From Candidatus Aminicenantota bacterium (GTDB lineage: Bacteria; Acidobacteriota; Aminicenantia; UBA2199), in NCBI GenBank assembly GCA_030639705.1, contig DAOWKX010000211.1, positions 1-5,711 on the forward strand: DNA of 5,711 nucleotides, written 5' to 3'. The notes under the pieces were generated by a model. That model ran no database searches. It was not told where the DNA came from and saw only the letters and a program-made list of their open reading frames with translations. The translations under genes and the position numbers were made by a program. The first letter of the stretch is position 1, and each line of letters opens with the position of its first letter. Below are positions 1 through 5,622 of the stretch, piece after piece.

Positions 1-91
1 ACCGATGGTTATAGGCGGCCTGCTTGGGCTGGCGGTTAAGTACAATCAACACCACTCCCAAGCCAAGATTGCAGCCGAACCATCGAATTAG
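1..91 (+). CDS. C-terminal tail of an unidentified, possibly membrane-associated protein (5' end outside window)
   Basis: The frame starting at base 2 is open from the window edge to a TAG at 89-91 and gives 29 residues. It begins with a small hydrophobic glycine-rich stretch (PMVIGGLLGLAV), continues with KYNQHHSQAK and ends in EPSN. A GGLLGLAV segment followed by a polar, basic tail looks like the end of a last transmembrane helix with a short cytoplasmic tail, but this is inference from 29 residues. A stable hairpin lies 12 bases after the stop, which supports a real gene end here. The family cannot be recognised. Confidence 0.5.
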   Translation, partial: PMVIGGLLGLAVKYNQHHSQAKIAAEPSN

Positions 92-103
92 CCCGTACTA
101 GCT

Positions 104-139
104 ACCAGTGATTTACCCTTAACAAGGTAAATCACTGGT
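104..139 (+). terminator. Strong hairpin after the first gene; terminator-like but without a U tract
   Basis: ACCAGTGATTTACC (104-117) is followed by its perfect reverse complement GGTAAATCACTGGT (126-139). Bulging one C lets CCTT (117-120) pair with AAGG (124-127) around an AAC triloop, giving about 16 pairs. It starts 12 bases after the upstream stop codon, the usual place for a terminator or a 3'-end-stabilising stem. The bases that follow (GCTGTGTTAAGG) are not T-rich, so it is not a classical intrinsic terminator. It could instead be an mRNA 3' stabiliser or a mobile repeat copy. Confidence 0.5.
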
Positions 140-233
140 GCTGTGTTAAGGGGATCAGGTCTTCCAAACGGGCGTTATCTCTTGGTATGGCTAAGATTTT
201 AATGGAAAAAAAATGTCAGCAGGTTTAAAGTTG

Positions 234-264
234 CTACCAACTCAGTTGGCAGTGTTTGCAAACA
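234..264. promoter_or_regulatory. Two adjacent dyads: candidate upstream activator site for the sigma-54 promoter
   Basis: The first element, 234-252, is an imperfect dyad: CT-a-CCAAC, spacer TCA, GTTGG-c-AG, with 7 of 8 positions paired. Immediately next to it, 253-264 is a perfect 12-base palindrome, TGTTTGCAAACA. They lie roughly 130-160 bases upstream of the transcription start predicted from the -24/-12 element. Bacterial enhancer-binding proteins usually bind dyads 80-200 bases upstream of sigma-54 promoters, so the position fits. Assignment as an activator site is inference; no activator gene lies in the window. Confidence 0.35.
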
Positions 265-370
265 ATGGGCCATTTTCTCCAGGATCCCCGTTAGCCACAC
301 TTAGACAAAACACCCTGAAAATACTGGTTTGACGGCACTTTACGGTTTTTCACCAAAAAAACCTCAATCC

Positions 371-386
371 TGGCATGAATCTTGCA
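371..386 (+). promoter_or_regulatory. Sigma-54 (RpoN) -24/-12 promoter
   Basis: TGGCATGAATCTTGCA matches the sigma-54 consensus TGGCAYR-N4-TTGCW at every defined position. The invariant GG (372-373) and GC (384-385) are separated by exactly 10 bases. The predicted start of transcription is near 396-397. That leaves a leader of about 75 bases before the 334-codon gene at 472, or about 20 bases before the small ORF at 416. Expression would require an AAA+ enhancer-binding activator, so the downstream exported proteins are probably made only in response to a specific signal. Confidence 0.8.
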
Positions 387-415
387 AGTTATTAATACCT
401 TGAAAAGGAAAAACC

Positions 416-460
416 ATGAAACGATTTAAATTTATAATTGATTTTGGGAAAAAGAATTAG
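416..460 (+). CDS. Possible 14-codon leader ORF
   Basis: ATG at 416 opens a frame of 14 codons, MKRFKFIIDFGKKN, ending in TAG at 458-460. An AAAAGGA purine-rich stretch sits about 8 bases upstream. The ORF lies entirely between the sigma-54 promoter and the next gene, and its stop codon overlaps the AGGAGG ribosome binding site of that gene (459-464). This arrangement would allow translational coupling. The peptide has no recognisable family, and a chance ORF of this size is quite possible. Confidence 0.3.
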   Translation: MKRFKFIIDFGKKN

Positions 461-471
461 GAGGAGTTAAT

Positions 472-1476
472 ATGAAGAGACAACTTTTAATCATTTTGAT
501 GATTTCAGTATTTGTTTTCACCTTAAATATTCAATCGTTTCCGTACAACAAGTCTGCGGCTAAAATGGCCAAAATGGAGGAATCGCTGGAGAAAATTCTC
601 GGAACCAATACCAGCTGGAAAGCAGCGGTATTTAAAGATTTACGGCTCGGGATGCCCTGCAATGAGGTCAAGAAACATTTTAAGGGACTCAAGTGCAATG
701 ACCGTAAAAAATACGATTTCCCAAAGGTATCGGGAAAACTCCTTGGAAAAGTAAAAGAGTATCAATTCACCTTTAAACACGGCAGGGTTCAAAATGCCAC
801 AATTGTTTTCGGCGCCAGGGCTTTCGATCCCAATCGATTCGAAACTGCTCTGTTAAATGTGGCCCAGAGAAAATGGGGAAAGCTTTCCCCCGACAGGCTG
901 CAGAAAAAAATTAAAGTCTGGACCAACTCGGATTATGACAGTGTCACCCTGTCTTTTGTGAATAACAACTGGCATCTAAAGAACAGCATGCCCAAAAGGG
1001 ATACCGGTGAAGTGAAAGCAGGGTCTATGACCACAGATCAGATCAGGGTGAGCCTCGCAAAACTCCTTGGACCGGGTAAGTACTGGAAAGCCGCGGTTAT
1101 GACAAAGCTTAACAGAGGGAATACCTGCGCACAAGTCAAACAGTCGTATAAAGTAATGAAAGGCTGCGATCCGCAAAAAAAATGGAGCTTTGGTCATGTT
1201 CTCATTAAAGGCCACGACTTGATCCATGCCCTGAAATTCGGGTTTAGCAAGGGAGAGTTGCAAAATGTTACACTCATTTTTCACCGGCAGCTTCCAAAAG
1301 AAGGGTTCAAAAAAGTATCACTGAATTTATTTGAGAAAAAGTGGGGGCGGATAAAACTGGAAAAACGAAACCAGGATCTTTTGACCATATATAAAAGAAA
1401 TTTCGGTGTGGCCCAGAGATATTTTGTTGTGGATCATTGGGAGATCAAACACGATTTCCCAAAATTAAAAAATTAA
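472..1476 (+). CDS. Exported protein with two tandem cysteine-paired modules
   Basis: The product has 334 residues. KR at 2-3 followed by a hydrophobic stretch at about 5-20 forms a likely Sec signal peptide with no lipobox, so the protein should be periplasmic or secreted. The mature part is two copies of one module, about 36-174 and 192-330, with a period of 156 residues. Matching landmarks are WKAAV (49/205), a cysteine pair (C63/C75 and C219/C232), QNATIVF/QNVTLIF (107/264), KWG (134/290) and NWHLK/HWEIK (166/322). The local pattern LRLGMPCNEVKKHF, helix-like and ahead of several beta strands, recalls the small BamE/SmpA-type fold; this is only a resemblance. The paired cysteines probably form a disulfide in each module. 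AGGAGG at 459-464, 7 bases before the ATG, supports this start. The sigma-54 promoter upstream probably drives it together with the lipoprotein gene that follows. The function is unknown. Confidence 0.85.
   Translation: MKRQLLIILMISVFVFTLNIQSFPYNKSAAKMAKMEESLEKILGTNTSWKAAVFKDLRLGMPCNEVKKHFKGLKCNDRKKYDFPKVSGKLLGKVKEYQFTFKHGRVQNATIVFGARAFDPNRFETALLNVAQRKWGKLSPDRLQKKIKVWTNSDYDSVTLSFVNNNWHLKNSMPKRDTGEVKAGSMTTDQIRVSLAKLLGPGKYWKAAVMTKLNRGNTCAQVKQSYKVMKGCDPQKKWSFGHVLIKGHDLIHALKFGFSKGELQNVTLIFHRQLPKEGFKKVSLNLFEKKWGRIKLEKRNQDLLTIYKRNFGVAQRYFVVDHWEIKHDFPKLKN
577..1461 (+). repeat. Intragenic tandem duplication (two modules of about 139 residues, period about 468 bp)
   Basis: Codons 36-174 and 192-330 of the exported protein align over their whole length with only about one residue of drift between the two cysteines. 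The DNA copies are clearly diverged, so the duplication is old and maintained at protein level rather than a recent repeat. Confidence 0.8.
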
Positions 1477-1566
1477 AGATATTTTCTATCACTGGGAAAA
1501 CAGCGGTAATAGAGTCATTATTCGAAGCAAAAAATAAATGAGAAATAATATTGAGGAGAAGTCATC

Positions 1567-1941
1567 ATGAAAAAATTTATTTTTTTCGGAATCGTTTTGG
1601 TTGTATCACTGTCCCTTTTTAACTGCGGGAACGGGACTGGAAAAACGCCGGCAAACCCGAGGGACGCGGCAGACATGTATATTAAAGCGGCCCAGTCTGG
1701 CGATGTAAAAGCGGTTGAAAATCTATCAACAGAGCGTTACAAAAAGCGGGCAGAGAAAGAAGTGAGGCGTTTCAAGAAATTTTCAAAATGGACCCTTACA
1801 AAATTGGAGACCGAAACAGAATCAGAGGGCACATGGCACGCTTTCCATTACCAATGCGAAAAAACCAGCGGCGGAACAGAAGAAGTTATTGTGGCTGTTT
1901 TAGAAAAAGACGGAAAATATCTGGTGGGCGATATTGATTAA
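1567..1941 (+). CDS. Small putative lipoprotein, NTF2/DUF4878-like
   Basis: The product has 124 residues. KK at 2-3 and a hydrophobic stretch to residue 18 lead to LFNC with C20, a relaxed lipobox followed by a glycine-rich polar segment (GNGTGKT). F at -2 and N at -1 are unusual, so lipidation is likely but not certain. The mature part starts NPRDAADMYIKAAQSGDVKAVE, the typical opening helix of DUF4878/NTF2-like small lipoproteins. It ends in beta-type segments (WHAFHYQC, EEVIVAVLEKDGKYLVGDID), matching the usual length and end of that family. GAGGAG at 1553-1558, 8 bases before the ATG, supports the start. It follows the tandem-module gene by 90 bases with no clear terminator, so co-transcription is likely. 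Probable role: an envelope-anchored ligand-binding or accessory protein; the substrate is unknown. Confidence 0.75.
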   Translation: MKKFIFFGIVLVVSLSLFNCGNGTGKTPANPRDAADMYIKAAQSGDVKAVENLSTERYKKRAEKEVRRFKKFSKWTLTKLETETESEGTWHAFHYQCEKTSGGTEEVIVAVLEKDGKYLVGDID

Positions 1942-2013
1942 AACAAAGCAAGGGGTCAAGTTTTTGTATTATGAGAAAGCAGTGGAAGAATTGCTTGCAG
2001 AAGAATTTTGGAT

Positions 2014-3237
2014 TCAGGAGTAGAAAGCCCTGCGAATCTCCATGGAGGAAAAGATTCTCTGCATCCCAAAACGATGAATGGAACTGGACTTCAGGGCTTG
2101 TAACCGAGCAACAATAAAATCAAAATTTGCCTCCGGATCTTTACTGGCTCCACGGGCATACATCCTGTGTAATATATCCAGCTGGTAGGTAACTTCATTG
2201 TTTGTCATAGCTGGTTCTGATATTTTTTGTATCGGTTCATGCTTCTGGGTATCCAATCCAACCAGTTCTCTGAGTTTTGCATCCAGGCGATCTTCTGCTG
2301 ACATTTCAGGTTCTCTACGGTATTGTTGCATCACCAGATAGGGCAATCCATCCTCAGACGATCGACGAATTTCTTCATCAAAAATCACCCAGCCCAGGTT
2401 GGTTATCATGATGTCGGAAGACACCATTTGATTCAGTTTCTCCATAAAGGGCTTTATGATATTCTCAGCAGATTCTTCAACACCGTTAAATTGATTTAAA
2501 ACAAAATAGACTCTGAACCGGGTAATGAATTGTTTCAGCTGCGAGATTATCACACTATAAGGAAAACGTTTCTCCACCTCGAGAAAAAAATCATCAAAGT
2601 TCTTGATTCTTCTGTTATATGAATCTTCCAGCCGATCAATAAGGGAATTTAAAACCTGGAAATCTTTTTCTCTTAAAATATCCCGGAAAGTCATCCGACT
2701 GGCTTTCTGACTCAAACAAATTCGGCAAACCCTTAACAGAATTGCCCTAACCAATTCAACAGCCGTGGAGATAGCAGCTTTCATCTGAGGTGTAAAAATT
2801 AATATCCCGGTGTTGTTGATCGGTAAAAACTCCAGCACATGAGAATCCAGACCCGCTTTGATATCCATGATCACATAATCTGCCTGCAGTTGATTGATTC
2901 CCCGTGCCAATTTCATTTTTAATGGCCCATCCAGGTTTACAATTTCTGAGATAAAGTTCTTGGGTGAAGCAATCATCCGGAAACCGGCAAACTGCTGCTC
3001 CGGATCAAGACTCCTGTCGAGAGGAACCAGACATTTTTCAATGGGGACATCTTTTTTTAGAAAGTGGTAAATATCCTGGTTGATTTTCATCTCCAGAAAA
3101 TTTCTCAGGCTGGAGGTCCCGGCATCCAGGTCTATCAATACCGTTTTATATCGTCTGGATAAGGCCAGGGCCAGATTCAAGGCCAGCGTCGTCTTCCCCA
3201 CTCCGCCTTTTCCTGATGCTACGGGTATTATCTTCAT
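2014..3237 (-). CDS. MinD/ParA-type ATPase with insertion and C-terminal extension
   Basis: The product has 407 residues, against about 260-300 for ordinary MinD/FlhG proteins. The deviant Walker A, GKGGVGKTT at 9-17, carries the signature K10 and catalytic K15. IDLDAG (35-40) is the switch I region and YVIMDIKAG (121-129) is Walker B/switch II, where K127 replaces the proline usual in MinD (DTPAG). TPQMKAAISTA (149-159) matches the following helix. The late core resumes at VLNQF (246-250) and DEEIRRSSEDGLPYLVM. Between them, about 170-243 is an extra, mostly helical segment that opens with a CxxC (C171, C174). Residues from about 320 on form an extension not seen in MinD. Such ATPases dimerise on ATP and position proteins, DNA or membrane complexes. 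The gene lies 70 bases downstream of the HNH-repeat gene on the same strand, so they are probably co-expressed. The ribosome binding site is weak (GAGAGAG, more than 10 bases upstream), but the start fits the family exactly. It ends convergently with the lipoprotein gene. Confidence 0.85.
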   Translation of the reverse strand: MKIIPVASGKGGVGKTTLALNLALALSRRYKTVLIDLDAGTSSLRNFLEMKINQDIYHFLKKDVPIEKCLVPLDRSLDPEQQFAGFRMIASPKNFISEIVNLDGPLKMKLARGINQLQADYVIMDIKAGLDSHVLEFLPINNTGILIFTPQMKAAISTAVELVRAILLRVCRICLSQKASRMTFRDILREKDFQVLNSLIDRLEDSYNRRIKNFDDFFLEVEKRFPYSVIISQLKQFITRFRVYFVLNQFNGVEESAENIIKPFMEKLNQMVSSDIMITNLGWVIFDEEIRRSSEDGLPYLVMQQYRREPEMSAEDRLDAKLRELVGLDTQKHEPIQKISEPAMTNNEVTYQLDILHRMYARGASKDPEANFDFIVARLQALKSSSIHRFGMQRIFSSMEIRRAFYS

Positions 3238-3267
3238 TCCGGGTTACTCTCTCTCTGTAATCCTAAT

Positions 3268-3276
3268 ATTATATCA
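3268..3276 (-). promoter_or_regulatory. Possible extended -10 promoter for the ATPase gene
   Basis: On the minus strand the spacer between the two genes contains TGATATAAT, that is TGN joined to a perfect TATAAT -10 hexamer. No -35 hexamer is found at the right distance. Transcription would start near 3261 and leave about 24 bases of leader. The spacer is very AT-rich, so a chance match is possible. If real, the ATPase can be made without its upstream partner. Confidence 0.3.
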
Positions 3277-3307
3277 AAAAAAAGTATATAACCATCACAA
3301 AAAATTT

Positions 3308-4240
3308 TTAAATAAGCTGAAAATTTTGAAACCGCTCCATTTCAGGTTTGAGCTCCAGAACCTCAACCGGGCACTCGGTCCAATCATGAGTCCAGCATAT
3401 AATCAGATCACATTCAGTCTCAATCATATCCTGTTTCTTCACATCAGAACACCTGTATTCAAACTGTATTCTGATATGCTCCCACTGATTATTTTCCAGA
3501 TCAACACATCGCTTTCCTTCACAATCTGGAAATTCCGGACTGATGGATTCGATTATAAATCCCAGTTCATGAGCGACTATCCCGAAAAGATAAATAACAC
3601 CTTTTTTGTCCGCAGGAGCAAACTTTAGTCCGCGAAAATCCATGGATGCTCCAACGGTTTTGGGTTTCCTCTTGGTTTCTTTGGGCCTGATTGTCTGGGG
3701 GATAAACTTTATTTTTTGCTCTTCCATCCTCTCCTCCTCATTGTAGCCGGGACGCTCAACATCATCATATTTCTCCAGAGACACCTCGGCATCCTCAATA
3801 GAGACAGTGCTTTTTTTTCTTTTAAAATTCTCAGATCTTTCCGGAAATCTTTTCCTGGCCTGGGCAAAGGCTTCATTCAGACTCTTCCAGTATTTTCTAT
3901 AAATATGCTCCCCGTATTTCCCTTCGGTATCCACCAACAGGGTAGTAGGTTCTTCACCGGTTTTTTTATAAATACGAATGAGCTCCAGTAATAATTTATC
4001 TTCATTCAAGGTTTTTTTATTGCTCCTGGATTCTTCTTCTTTAGGTTGAGCGGATTTTTTGGTATCCGGAACCTCTACCTCAGCCTGCTTCAAGGCTTGT
4101 TCCCACGACCCCAAATAATATTTTACTGTTTCAAGGGGGATGGTGGAATTCAACTCAAAATCCTTTTGTCCTAAACTGGAGGCATTCAATTTCTTGGCCA
4201 CCCTCTTGATTTCTTCTATGATGCGTTCCTTATTATACAT
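3308..4240 (-). CDS. HNH-repeat (homing endonuclease-associated) protein with PD-(D/E)XK-like C-terminal domain
   Basis: The product has 310 residues. Two homing-endonuclease-associated repeats, helical DNA-binding-like units, occupy about 4-55 (ending YYLGSWEQALKQAEV) and 80-132 (ending YWKSLNEAFAQARKRF). A charged linker (135-195) follows. The C-terminal domain (about 199-300) reads MDFRGLKFAP, GVIYLFGIVAHELGF, FPDC (237-240), IQFEYR (258-263), CDLIICWTHDW (277-287) and EVLELK (293-298). From memory of relatives, this block often follows such repeats. PD at 238-239 and E261-Y-R263 can be read as the PD-(D/E)XK nuclease signature with E225 in the preceding helix. R263 stands where the catalytic lysine would be, so activity is uncertain. 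The domain may bind rather than cut DNA. AAGGGGA about 10 bases before the ATG is an acceptable ribosome binding site. It is first in a minus-strand pair with the MinD-type ATPase, which suggests a joint function. Confidence 0.8.
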   Translation of the reverse strand: MYNKERIIEEIKRVAKKLNASSLGQKDFELNSTIPLETVKYYLGSWEQALKQAEVEVPDTKKSAQPKEEESRSNKKTLNEDKLLLELIRIYKKTGEEPTTLLVDTEGKYGEHIYRKYWKSLNEAFAQARKRFPERSENFKRKKSTVSIEDAEVSLEKYDDVERPGYNEEERMEEQKIKFIPQTIRPKETKRKPKTVGASMDFRGLKFAPADKKGVIYLFGIVAHELGFIIESISPEFPDCEGKRCVDLENNQWEHIRIQFEYRCSDVKKQDMIETECDLIICWTHDWTECPVEVLELKPEMERFQNFQLI

Positions 4241-4305
4241 AAAAATCCATCCCCTTCAACTTCAAATAATCAATTTTTTATCAACTTCCCTCATCATCAT
4301 TCAAC

Positions 4306-4322
4306 AATCAAAATCATTGATT
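4306..4322. repeat. 17-base dyad in the divergent promoter region, possible operator
   Basis: AATCAA (4306-4311), 5-base spacer, TTGATT (4317-4322) is a perfect 6-base dyad. A third AATCAA half-site lies at 4268-4273. All sit in the leader of the minus-strand gene pair, downstream of its best promoter. It is a candidate binding site or weak stem; the AT-rich background makes chance occurrence plausible. Confidence 0.25.
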
Positions 4323-4376
4323 CACAGCAAATAAGTCAGTCAAAATTCCCTTGAAAAGAGAAATTTTAACCTATTT

Positions 4377-4405
4377 ATGTTATCTTTAAATCTTTTAGAT
4401 GTCAA
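4377..4405 (-). promoter_or_regulatory. Candidate sigma-70 promoter for the HNH-repeat/ATPase pair
   Basis: Read on the minus strand, a perfect TTGACA -35 (4405-4400) is followed by 17 bases and TAACAT (4382-4377), which matches TATAAT at 4 of 6 positions. The start would be near 4370, giving a long leader of about 130 bases before the ATG at 4240. The correct spacing and perfect -35 support it; the -10 is mediocre. Confidence 0.45.
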
Positions 4406-4455
4406 CCGGGTCATCCCGACGATTTTAATGGGGACTTTATTATGAAAATTTTATT

Positions 4456-4484
4456 TTGACATTTTTTTTCTGATTTTCTACAAT
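4456..4484 (+). promoter_or_regulatory. Near-consensus sigma-70 promoter for the FHA gene
   Basis: TTGACA (4456-4461), a 17-base T-rich spacer and TACAAT (4479-4484) match the consensus at 11 of 12 positions with ideal spacing. Transcription would start near 4491, about 20 bases before the ATG at 4512, with AGGAG at 4501-4505 as the ribosome binding site. This suggests strong constitutive transcription, divergent from the minus-strand pair. Confidence 0.75.
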
Positions 4485-4511
4485 TTAAATAGTTTATGAC
4501 AGGAGAAAAAA

Positions 4512-5483
4512 ATGGATCAAAACAATGAAAAAAATGCTTACCTGGAAGGGGAAACCGGGATTTTCAAGGGAGAAAAATACTCCATCACCAAAGATGATTT
4601 TATAATCGGTCGAAGCTCTGACTGTGATCTGGCGATGAAGGAAAACACCATATCTGCCAGGCACACGAAAATTTCCCGAACCCGAGACGGTTTTGAAATT
4701 ATGGATCTCGATTCCACCAATGGCACCTTTGTGAACGGTATCAAGGTGGAAAAAAAAAATTTGCGGACCTCTGATAAAATCAAGGTCGATGTTTTTGAAT
4801 TCACCTTTATTAATCCTATGGATGTTCCCCGAACCGAGCTATCCACTCCAACCGAATCCATTAAAGAAACCATCATTCGATCCCAGGAAAGTGAACCCAA
4901 GATCCATGACCCCGTCAGCCCAGAAAAAACCCAGCCTCTGCTGGATAGAGATAAAAAAAAGGCCATTAAAACAGACAGGAAGGGGAATTTACTGACCGGT
5001 CTGATGCTGGGCCTTCTAATCAGTTTTCTATTATCCTACGGTGGTGTATTATTGAGTGTATTGATTCAGAACCAGTCATCCAATTTTAAAATCCTGACCC
5101 TTTTTCAAAATGAACTCACACTTTTTCCACTCAGGTACCTGCATACCACCTGGATGAATGTAGATCCATGGACCCTGGCCGTAGGCATCAGTCTTCTGAG
5201 CTTGGTACTGGGCCCATTTATCGGTGCCATTATTGGCCAGGATATGGGCCGTAAAAAGCAGTTTACCACAGCAGTTATTTTCAGTTTTTTCTATGTTGGG
5301 ATTGCAGCACTGGTACAGATAATCCTCCTGAAATTCAATTTCAACACCTGGCTGAATTCAGCCCTGGGAAGCGGACTGGGTATAACTCACCGGGCCATCA
5401 ATCTAATCGCTGTCATGGCCTACTTCTGGGTAATCTGTTTTGTTTTTTCCTTTATCGGAACTCTGGTAGGAAAAAAGCGGTAA
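4512..5483 (+). CDS. FHA-domain membrane protein (four predicted transmembrane helices)
   Basis: The product has 323 residues. The N-terminal FHA domain (about 14-100) has all key phosphothreonine-binding residues: GRSSDCD (G33, R34, S35), SARH (S48, H51) and TNGTFVNG (N70, G71, N75, G76). A polar linker (101-158), rich in Ser/Thr/Pro/Glu and ending in a basic run, leads into the membrane part. Hydrophobic helices lie at about 160-185, 220-242, 251-273 and 295-320, and the protein ends GKKR. The FHA domain has no signal peptide and is therefore cytoplasmic. Expected role: a membrane-tethered reader of Ser/Thr kinase signals. Its ligand and the role of the membrane part are unknown. AGGAG 6 bases before the ATG fixes the start. 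It is divergent from the HNH-repeat/ATPase pair; no kinase or phosphatase gene is visible. Confidence 0.85.
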   Translation: MDQNNEKNAYLEGETGIFKGEKYSITKDDFIIGRSSDCDLAMKENTISARHTKISRTRDGFEIMDLDSTNGTFVNGIKVEKKNLRTSDKIKVDVFEFTFINPMDVPRTELSTPTESIKETIIRSQESEPKIHDPVSPEKTQPLLDRDKKKAIKTDRKGNLLTGLMLGLLISFLLSYGGVLLSVLIQNQSSNFKILTLFQNELTLFPLRYLHTTWMNVDPWTLAVGISLLSLVLGPFIGAIIGQDMGRKKQFTTAVIFSFFYVGIAALVQIILLKFNFNTWLNSALGSGLGITHRAINLIAVMAYFWVICFVFSFIGTLVGKKR

Positions 5484-5552
5484 ATCCTTTGCCTGACTCA
5501 CACATCTGAATTTTTTAATTATTTTGTTTTTCATCCAAAACAATCCGTTTTC

Positions 5553-5564
5553 TAATACGTATTA
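5553..5564. promoter_or_regulatory. Perfect 12-base palindrome upstream of the last gene
   Basis: TAATACGTATTA is a perfect palindrome 58 bases before the ATG of the final gene, in a 139-base spacer with no clear intrinsic terminator. Its position suits an operator, but a single AT-rich palindrome can arise by chance and no matching regulator is seen. Confidence 0.25.
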
Positions 5565-5622
5565 CAATAATCGTTTAGATGAATCAATGCTTAACTCAAA
5601 AAAACTTCAAAAGGAGGAATTC

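Larger units (their letters stand above)
92..415. other. Long non-coding region upstream of the sigma-54 unit
   Basis: No convincing protein-coding frame is seen between the stop at 91 and the possible leader ORF at 416. The stretch contains the 104-139 hairpin, a pair of adjacent dyads at 234-264 and the sigma-54 promoter at 371-386. The remainder (about 140-230 and 265-370) shows no tRNA, riboswitch or repeat array that I can recognise. Its length suits a sigma-54 control region, which needs room for a distal activator site and DNA looping. Confidence 0.5.

Noticed and set aside
188..297. TGGCTAA ... TTAGCCA 7-base inverted repeat
   Set aside because: The arms are nearly 100 bases apart with no other supporting structure, compatible with chance.
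976..1284. Minus-strand ORF of 102 codons
   Set aside because: It is antisense to the tandem-module gene, whose two copies align at protein level, so the plus strand is the coding one.
2025..2099. AAGCCCTG ... CAGGGCTT inverted repeat as a terminator for the convergent genes
   Set aside because: The arms are about 60 bases apart, both lie inside the ATPase coding region, and no T tract follows.
3080..3628. Plus-strand ORF of 182 codons
   Set aside because: It lies antisense across the ends of two well-supported minus-strand genes and the spacer between them. It has no ribosome binding site of note and no recognisable domain.
4407..4418. CGGG-TCAT-CCCG hairpin between the divergent promoters
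   Set aside because: The stem is only 4 pairs and partly overlaps the -35 region; it is not distinctive enough to call a regulatory site.
4538..4966. Minus-strand ORF of 142 codons inside the FHA gene
   Set aside because: It is a shadow of a gene with an intact FHA motif set, promoter and ribosome binding site on the plus strand.
5510..5545. TTTTG ... CAAAA as a terminator of the FHA gene
   Set aside because: The stem is only 5 pairs, all but one A-T, in an AT-rich spacer; it is too weak to call.
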